Source of the DNA: Deinococcus sp.
GTDB taxonomy: Bacteria > Deinococcota > Deinococci > JACQHA01
DNA length: 10,258 nucleotides
Direction: 5' to 3'
NCBI GenBank assembly: GCA_016199255.1
Contig: JACQHA010000181.1
Coordinates: 1-10,258 of the forward strand
Below are positions 5,596 to 10,258 of the stretch, in pieces. The first letter of the stretch is position 1; every line of letters begins with the position of its first letter. The position numbers and the translations under genes are program-made. The notes under the pieces are model-generated. The model was not told the DNA's origin. It was given only the letters and a program-made list of their open reading frames with translations, and made no database searches.

Positions 5596-6240
5596 CTACT
5601 GCACCTCCCTCAATGGGGCGAAAGTATGCTCTGGCAGCTGCAGCACCTGCACCCGGTCCGGGGGCCACAGCACTGCCCAGGCCCGGCCGCCACCGCGCCA
5701 GACCCTGGTCACGGCCGGCACCGGGATTGGGCCAAACACCCGGGAATCTTCGCTGGAGCCGTACTGGCGGTTGTCACCCATGAGAAAAAGGTGGTCTGGC
5801 GGCACCTCCCAGCGCTGCTCCTGGCCGTAAAAAGCCGCAGCGCTGACGTAGTTCTCCCTCAGCTGCACCCCATTCACCCACACTCCCCTGGGGCGCACCT
5901 CCACCACGTCCCCGCCAATGGCAATCACCCGCTTGATGAACGTGGCACGAGTCTTGATGCCGAACAGGGGGCCTAGAATGGGCACTGGCACAGAGGCATT
6001 AGGGGCATCTGTGGGTGGAGTGAACACCACAATGTCACCCCGCTGGGGCGAGCCAAAGAAGTTCAAGAACTTCAGCACCAGCACTCGCTCGCCACCGAGG
6101 AAGGTGGGGGCCATGGAGATGCCATCCACCCGCACCACAGTGGCTGCCAGGGTGGTGAAGGCCAGGGCTACCACCAGGGCCTCGACAATGGGCAGCACCC
6201 AGCGGCGCGCTACCTGCCAGACTCGCCTGGGAAAGTTCAT
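5596..6240 (-). CDS. lepB: Signal peptidase I
   Basis: This membrane serine protease removes signal peptides from Sec and Tat exported proteins. It has a single N-terminal transmembrane segment (about residues 16-36), followed by box B DGISMAPTF (39-47) with nucleophile Ser42. Box C RGDIVVF is at 67-73 and box D FIKRVIAIGGD at 101-111, with the general base Lys103. Box E is MGDNRQYGSSEDSRVFG in the C-terminal third. At 214 residues with one membrane segment it is the compact bacterial form. It starts two bases after the uvrB stop (TAG, two bases, ATG) with no clear ribosome binding site, so translation is probably coupled to uvrB. Likely substrates in the window include the left-edge exported protein; the lipoprotein would instead need signal peptidase II. 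Confidence 0.95.
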   Translation of the reverse strand: MNFPRRVWQVARRWVLPIVEALVVALAFTTLAATVVRVDGISMAPTFLGGERVLVLKFLNFFGSPQRGDIVVFTPPTDAPNASVPVPILGPLFGIKTRATFIKRVIAIGGDVVEVRPRGVWVNGVQLRENYVSAAAFYGQEQRWEVPPDHLFLMGDNRQYGSSEDSRVFGPIPVPAVTRVWRGGGRAWAVLWPPDRVQVLQLPEHTFAPLREVQ

Positions 6241-6242
6241 GG

Positions 6243-8294
6243 CTAGAATCGGCTGCGCCGGCGCTTGGCCGGCGCCGGGCGGCGCTCGCTGCCAGGTACC
6301 TTCACCCCTGGAGTCAGGCCAGCCAGCTGGGCTTCCAGCTCGCGGAGCCGGTCCCGCAGTTCGGCCGCCCGCTCAAAGTCCAGTGCCTCGCTGGCCGCCC
6401 ACATCTCGGCCTGCAGCACCTCGATGGCGTTCTTCAGGTCGTCAGTAGCCAGCTCCCGGTCCCAGGGGGCCAGAGTCTCTTCTGGCGCAGTGCTCGCCGC
6501 CACCTCAGCGCGGATAATGTTCCGCACCCGCTTGGCCACTGTCTGCGGGGTAATGCCATGCTGCTGGTTGTACGCCAGCTGGATCTGCCGCCGCCGGTTG
6601 GTTTCGTCAATGGCGTCGCGCATCGCGCCAGAAATCGTATCGGCGTAGAGGAACACCTGGCCACGCACGTTACGCGCCGCCCGGCCGATGGTCTGGATGA
6701 GCGAGCGGGAGCTGCGCAGAAAGCCGGTCTTGTCCGCGTCCAGGATAGCCACCAGCGAGACTTCGGGCAGGTCCAGTCCCTCGCGCAGCAAGTTGATCCC
6801 CACCAGCACGTCAAAGTGCCCCAGGCGCAAATCGCGAATGATCGCCTGGCGCTCCAGGGCGTCGATCTCCGAGTGCATGTAGCGCACCCGCAACCCGGCT
6901 TCTGCCAGATATTCAGTGAGATCCTCAGCCATGCGCTTGGTGAGGGTGGTAATCAGCACCCGCTCTTTGCGACCAGCGCGCTCCTTGATGGCAAAGATCA
7001 GGTCGTCAATCTGCCCCTGGGTAGGCTTCACCACCACCTCTGGGTCCACTAACCCAGTGGGGCGGATCACCTGCTGCACAATGCGCGACGACACCTGGCG
7101 CTCGTATTCCGCCGGTGTGGCAGACACGAAGACCACCTGCCCCACCTTCTCCAGGAACTCCTCAAAGCGCAAGGGGCGGTTATCCAGCGCCGAAGGCAGC
7201 CGGAAGCCATAGTCCACCAGCGTGACCTTCCGGCTGCGGTCGCCGTTATACATGCCCCGGACCTGGCTCACGGAAATGTGCGACTCGTCAATGAACGTGA
7301 TGAAGTCCTCGGGGAAGTAGTCGAGGAGCGTATATGGGGTCGAATCTGGCGGCCGGCCGCTCAGGTGGCGGGAGTAATTCTCTACGCCGGCACAGGTGCC
7401 CATGGTGCGCAGCATCTCCAGGTCAAAGAGGGTGCGCTCCTTGATGCGTTGCGCCTCCAGCAGCTTCCCCACACTCTCAAAGTAGCGGATCCGCTCCTCC
7501 AGCTCGGTTTCAATGGCCGCCAGCGCCGCCTCCATGCGGTCCGGTGGCGTGACGTAATGCTTGGCCGGGAAGATCACCACCGATGTGACCTGGCCTCGCA
7601 CCTGACCGGTGAGCGGGTCAATGGCAGTGATGCTGTCCAAAGTATCGCCCCACAGGTCCAGGCGCAGCAGGTGATCTTCGTAGGCAGGGAAGATTTCCAG
7701 CACATCACCCTTGGCCCGGAACCGCCCAGGGAGCAATTCCAGGTCGTTGCGTTCATACTGCATCTGCACCAGCCGCTCCAAAATGGCATCCCGCCCCCGC
7801 TCCCCCCCTACAGCCAGCAAGAGGTTCATCTCTTCATAGTCCTCGGGGCTGCCCAGGCCGTAGATGCAGCTCACTGAAGCCACCACAATCACGTCGCGCC
7901 TGGTGAGCAAACTACGGGTGGTAGAGTGGCGCAGTTTCTCGATCTCGGCGTTGATGGTGGCACTCTTTTCAATATAGAGGTCAGTCTGCGGCACGTAAGC
8001 TTCAGGCTGGTAGTAGTCGTAGTAGCTGATGAAGTACTCAACAGCGTTCTTGGGAAACAGTTCCTTGAACTCAGCTGCCAGCTGCGCCGCCAGGATCTTG
8101 TTGGGCGCCAGCACCAAAGCCGACCGGTCCACGGCGGCCATCACCTGGGACATGGTGTAGGTCTTGCCGGTGCCGGTGGCGCCCAAGAGAGTCTGGAAGG
8201 CCAGTCCACCCTTCAGGCCCTCTGCCAGCTCGGCAATGGCCCGGGGCTGGTCACCCTGGGGGGTGAACTCGGAGATAACCTGCAGCGCGCCCAC
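6243..8294 (-). CDS. uvrB: Excinuclease ABC subunit UvrB
   Basis: UvrB is the damage-verifying helicase-like subunit of nucleotide excision repair. It receives lesions from UvrA and recruits UvrC. The 683 residues carry Walker A GATGTGKT (38-45) and the damage-probing beta-hairpin region [20 protein letters not shown] (91-110 and onward). They also contain the Walker B-like DESH (336-339), helicase motif [11 protein letters not shown] (534-542), and a C-terminal UVR domain (about 630-665) for UvrC contact, followed by a basic tail. In the segment before motif [14 protein letters not shown] has Thr and Ser where Glu is common; this is probably lineage variation. GTG 8294 follows the comEA stop by one base, indicating translational coupling. 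No LexA-like box is evident. Confidence 0.97.
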   Translation of the reverse strand: MGALQVISEFTPQGDQPRAIAELAEGLKGGLAFQTLLGATGTGKTYTMSQVMAAVDRSALVLAPNKILAAQLAAEFKELFPKNAVEYFISYYDYYQPEAYVPQTDLYIEKSATINAEIEKLRHSTTRSLLTRRDVIVVASVSCIYGLGSPEDYEEMNLLLAVGGERGRDAILERLVQMQYERNDLELLPGRFRAKGDVLEIFPAYEDHLLRLDLWGDTLDSITAIDPLTGQVRGQVTSVVIFPAKHYVTPPDRMEAALAAIETELEERIRYFESVGKLLEAQRIKERTLFDLEMLRTMGTCAGVENYSRHLSGRPPDSTPYTLLDYFPEDFITFIDESHISVSQVRGMYNGDRSRKVTLVDYGFRLPSALDNRPLRFEEFLEKVGQVVFVSATPAEYERQVSSRIVQQVIRPTGLVDPEVVVKPTQGQIDDLIFAIKERAGRKERVLITTLTKRMAEDLTEYLAEAGLRVRYMHSEIDALERQAIIRDLRLGHFDVLVGINLLREGLDLPEVSLVAILDADKTGFLRSSRSLIQTIGRAARNVRGQVFLYADTISGAMRDAIDETNRRRQIQLAYNQQHGITPQTVAKRVRNIIRAEVAASTAPEETLAPWDRELATDDLKNAIEVLQAEMWAASEALDFERAAELRDRLRELEAQLAGLTPGVKVPGSERRPAPAKRRRSRF

Positions 8295-8295
8295 T

Positions 8296-8784
8296 TCAGA
8301 CTTTCACTCTGTCCCGCAGGCGCAGAAAGGTCACCTCGCCAATGCCTGGCACCTGGAGCAGGCCCTCCACACTGCCAAAGGGCCGGTGCTGGATAATGCG
8401 CTTGGCCATCGCCGGGCCAATCCCTGGCAGGGTCTGGAGCTCCTCGGCTGACGCCCTGTTCAGGTCAACTAGCTCCAGAGCCGGCTCGCTTGGCTCAGCC
8501 TGCTGGGCGGGCGGCGCAGGGACCGCTGGCGCTGCAGGCAGTGGAGCAGCCGGTGCTACTGGGGCGGGCTGGGGCGCTGGGGGTGCCATAGAGGGCCGGG
8601 GGGCTACTGCTGCCATTCTGGGCGCTGTTGCCGGCTCCCGCGAGAAGTAGAGGGCTGCTGCCGATAGCAGAAATATCACCAGGGCGATTTGCCCTTGGCT
8701 ACTTAACCGATCGCGCAACAGCAGCCAGACAATCAGAATCCCCACAGCGACCACCACTACTTGCCTCAGCTCTACCGACTTCAT
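8296..8784 (-). CDS. comEA: ComEA-like DNA-uptake protein with helix-hairpin-helix domain
   Basis: ComEA binds double-stranded DNA outside the cytoplasmic membrane and pulls it in during natural transformation. The 162 residues begin with two hydrophobic segments (about 7-23 and 33-47) separated by a short polar loop. A Pro/Ala-rich linker (about 50-99) follows, then a C-terminal (HhH)2 domain (about 105-162) with the ComEA signature [18 protein letters not shown], a second hairpin [16 protein letters not shown], and the intervening [17 protein letters not shown] 8784 shares one base with the csaB stop (TGATG), and AGGAGG (8797-8792) is seven bases upstream; a GTG at 8787 is the alternative. 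Classic ComEA has one membrane segment, so the second is unusual. comEC, its usual partner, is not adjacent; uvrB follows instead. Confidence 0.88.
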   Translation of the reverse strand: MKSVELRQVVVVAVGILIVWLLLRDRLSSQGQIALVIFLLSAAALYFSREPATAPRMAAVAPRPSMAPPAPQPAPVAPAAPLPAAPAVPAPPAQQAEPSEPALELVDLNRASAEELQTLPGIGPAMAKRIIQHRPFGSVEGLLQVPGIGEVTFLRLRDRVKV

Positions 8785-9782
8785 CACCGGTCCTCCTGGT
8801 GTTCAATTATATGGCACAGCCAGCTGAGCCCAGCGGCCGCCCGCTGGCGCAGCACTGCGCCTCCTGGAGGCGCTCCCTGCCGGAGTGCTTGGTCTCCAGC
8901 CACCAGGAGGTTCTGGCCTGTACACTCTCCTGGCGCCAGTACCGGGTGCCCTGCTTCAGTGGCCAGAGCCTGCACCTTCGGGTCGTAGGCAATAGCCACC
9001 GCCGGCCGGGTACTGGCAACAGCAAATAGCAAGCTATGGAGCCGCATGCCTACCACCAAAGACGCCTGGGCGATGACCTCCAGCGCCTCTTGCGGCCGAG
9101 CGGGCGCCACTAAGCGCCCGCCAGTACGCTGCACCAGCGCCTCAGCCACGGGAGTGTCCAGCGCCGGGTGCATCACCAGCGCCACCAGTGTTCGCCCCCA
9201 CGATCTGGACGCTTCCACTACCGCGTCCAGCAGTGCCGGTGAGCAGGGCGGGCGCAGTGCCACCACCACCTCGCCGGTTTCTGCCTGGGACTGTGGCTGC
9301 ATCAACAACGCTGCGTCTGCGGCAAGCTCTGCCCTTATCCCCAGCCGGCGCAGCAACGCCTGAGATGCCTGATCGCGCACACTTACCGCACTGCCCCTTA
9401 ACCCCAGCCCAGTCAGCCATTGCCCCGTGGGGGACAATGGCCCCACCCCCTGGCCATGTAACACCACCGCTACCTGGCGCAGCCGGGCCAGCGGCAAGAG
9501 GCCCAGGTAATAGAGCAAGCTGGCGCGGCTGGTAACGTCCTGGAGCAAGCTGCCGCCTGGATACAGCAGCACATCAGCCCAGCCCAGCGCCTTCCAGACG
9601 GCGCCCAGGGACTTGCGCGGCACGCCCTCCAGGGCATGGAGCTCTCTGGTATGGCGCTGGTCAGCAGTGAGCACCCGGAGCCGGTGGCCGCGCTGGCGCA
9701 GGGCACCAGCCACCACGCCCAGCACTGCTTCATCCCCCAGGTTGCCTAGCCCGCAGTAGCCGCCAATGAGAATATGCGCCAC
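8784..9782 (-). CDS. csaB: Polysaccharide pyruvyltransferase CsaB
   Basis: CsaB transfers pyruvate from phosphoenolpyruvate to the secondary cell-wall polysaccharide; the ketal groups are the ligands for SLH domains that anchor S-layer proteins. The 332-residue protein has the N-terminal loop GGYCGLGNLGDEAVL (7-21) and PGGSLLQDVTSRASLLYYL (75-93). It also has GMRLHS (245-250) and AYDPKV (265-270), all typical of the CsaB branch of the pyruvyltransferase family. The domain pair is a GT-B-like fold. GTG 9782 is used: it is the first start in frame and gives the canonical MAHILIGGY. TATAAC sits eight bases before it, so the message may be nearly leaderless. The neighbouring DUF5693 gene is a common csaB partner. 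Expect SLH-domain proteins elsewhere in the genome. Confidence 0.93.
   Translation of the reverse strand: MAHILIGGYCGLGNLGDEAVLGVVAGALRQRGHRLRVLTADQRHTRELHALEGVPRKSLGAVWKALGWADVLLYPGGSLLQDVTSRASLLYYLGLLPLARLRQVAVVLHGQGVGPLSPTGQWLTGLGLRGSAVSVRDQASQALLRRLGIRAELAADAALLMQPQSQAETGEVVVALRPPCSPALLDAVVEASRSWGRTLVALVMHPALDTPVAEALVQRTGGRLVAPARPQEALEVIAQASLVVGMRLHSLLFAVASTRPAVAIAYDPKVQALATEAGHPVLAPGECTGQNLLVAGDQALRQGAPPGGAVLRQRAAAGLSWLCHIIEHQEDR
8792..8797 (-). promoter_or_regulatory. Ribosome binding site for comEA
   Basis: AGGAGG on the minus strand lies inside the 3' end of csaB, seven bases before ATG 8784 and only four before GTG 8787. The spacing favours the ATG and a 162-residue product. Confidence 0.6.
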
Positions 9783-9790
9783 GACTCCAG

Positions 9791-9796
9791 GTTATA
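9791..9796 (-). promoter_or_regulatory. Candidate -10 box directly upstream of csaB
   Basis: TATAAC on the minus strand ends eight bases before GTG 9782. No convincing -35 box is found 16-18 bases further up; that position reads G-rich. CTGGAG lies too close to the GTG to work as a normal ribosome binding site. The arrangement resembles leaderless promoters of Deinococcota and could start the csaB-to-comF operon. Confidence 0.35.
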
Positions 9797-9816
9797 TCCA
9801 ATCGCAGTGATCAACC

Positions 9817-9845
9817 CCCTGAATTAGGCAACACCTGGTTCAGGG
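9817..9845 (-). terminator. Possible hairpin terminator after the DUF5693 gene
   Basis: CCCTGAA and TTCAGGG form a perfect seven-base stem (9817-9823 with 9839-9845) around a 15-base loop that itself holds a short AGG/CCT pairing. It lies 15 bases after the stop codon, in the 78-base gap before csaB. There is no T-run after it on either strand, so termination is uncertain and it could be a regulatory hairpin. Confidence 0.3.
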
Positions 9846-9860
9846 TCCTGCTCATTGATA

Positions 9861-10258
9861 TCAGCCCACCCGCTCTGGGCTCAGCCCCAGACCGGCACGG
9901 CGCAGGAGCCAGCCCGCCGCCAGGCCCAGGAGTACTCCCATCCACACCCCATGGCCGGTGCGGATCAAGGACATCACCAGCGGGGTGTGGTAATGGGAAA
10001 AGGTGTTGACCAAGGAAACCTGGCCCAAAAGGCCAGCAGTGAGCAGGAGCAATTTTCCTGGCACCGGCCAGCGCCAGGTGAGCCCCAGCACCAAAAGGGG
10101 ATGTCCCACCAGCTCCTTAAACCTGGGGCGGGCGATCAAGATGGTGTCTAGCAGGCCCCGCAGCCGCTCCTCCAGGCCAGCCACAGGGATCAGCGAGAAA
10201 TTGCCGCTGCGGGCCAGCACCACCACTGCCCCTGCCAGGGCCAGGAGCCCGACCAGCG
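9861..10258 (-). CDS. DUF5693 family integral membrane protein (C-terminal fragment)
   Basis: Only the last 131 codons are present; the frame stays open to the right edge, so the true start is outside. The fragment has several hydrophobic segments: the first at the edge (LVGLLALAGAVVVLA), another near HPLLVLGL, and a C-terminal one (GVWMGVLLGLAAGWLL). The diagnostic family motifs are RSGN, an E-E-R-L-R stretch, ARPRFKELVGHPLL, and GQVSLVNTFSHYHTPLVMSL. The function of DUF5693 is unknown. It is commonly found beside csaB, which suggests a role in export or assembly of the pyruvylated cell-wall polysaccharide. That is inference from neighbourhood, not from an active site. The protein ends with a short Arg-rich tail. 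Confidence 0.82.
   Translation of the reverse strand, partial: LVGLLALAGAVVVLARSGNFSLIPVAGLEERLRGLLDTILIARPRFKELVGHPLLVLGLTWRWPVPGKLLLLTAGLLGQVSLVNTFSHYHTPLVMSLIRTGHGVWMGVLLGLAAGWLLRRAGLGLSPERVG

Noticed and set aside
7278..7877. 199-codon plus-strand frame opposite uvrB
   Set aside because: It lies wholly antisense to conserved UvrB segments with no ribosome binding site or recognisable domain.
9856..9863. Palindrome TGATATCA at the end of the DUF5693 gene
   Set aside because: An eight-base palindrome overlapping a stop codon, with no partner site, is not enough to call an operator.
1..10258. Defence system, prophage, integron, IS element or CRISPR array
   Set aside because: All long conserved frames are core housekeeping or envelope/competence genes; no transposase, integrase, repeat-spacer pattern or attachment-site duplication was seen.

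Overview
The window is a GC-rich chromosomal segment, densely packed with housekeeping genes. It most resembles the Deinococcota (Thermus/Deinococcus lineage). The reasons are a short PrmA of about 250 residues whose N-terminal part reads like the Thermus form, a csaB gene beside a DUF5693 membrane-protein gene, competence genes, and two start codons lying directly behind -10-like boxes with little room for a leader. A deep-branching GC-rich Firmicute is the main alternative, because dnaJ-prmA-rsmE linkage is also typical there. I see no rRNA, tRNA, CRISPR array, IS element, phage gene or recognisable defence system.

Left edge (1-222): the 5' end of a minus-strand exported-protein gene diverges from dnaJ. 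The 155-base space between them holds a 7-base inverted repeat and promoter-like boxes for both directions.

Plus-strand block (223-3870): dnaJ (co-chaperone), a membrane-anchored 3D-domain protein, prmA (methyltransferase for ribosomal protein L11), rsmE (16S rRNA uridine methyltransferase) and a small unrecognised lipoprotein. prmA and rsmE overlap by four bases and are probably translationally coupled. The 131-base gap between dnaJ and the 3D gene contains a strong hairpin.

Minus-strand block (10258 down to 3860): a DUF5693 C-terminal fragment, csaB (cell-wall polysaccharide pyruvyltransferase), a comEA-like DNA-uptake protein, uvrB, lepB (signal peptidase I), mtnA and comF. The csaB/comEA/uvrB/lepB junctions are nearly gapless (1-base overlap, then 1- and 2-base gaps), so this looks like one operon. 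It combines envelope assembly, DNA uptake, DNA repair and protein export with methionine salvage. The two blocks converge and overlap by 11 bases at 3860-3870.

The points most worth a second look are: comF, where a good ribosome binding site and a family-like N-terminus point to an ACG start codon; the comEA-uvrB coupling; the 3D-domain gene inserted in the dnaJ-prmA-rsmE run; the degenerate conserved motif in RsmE; and the structured leader at 1368-1421. None of these amounts to a clearly new system. Most of the window is conserved core genome.
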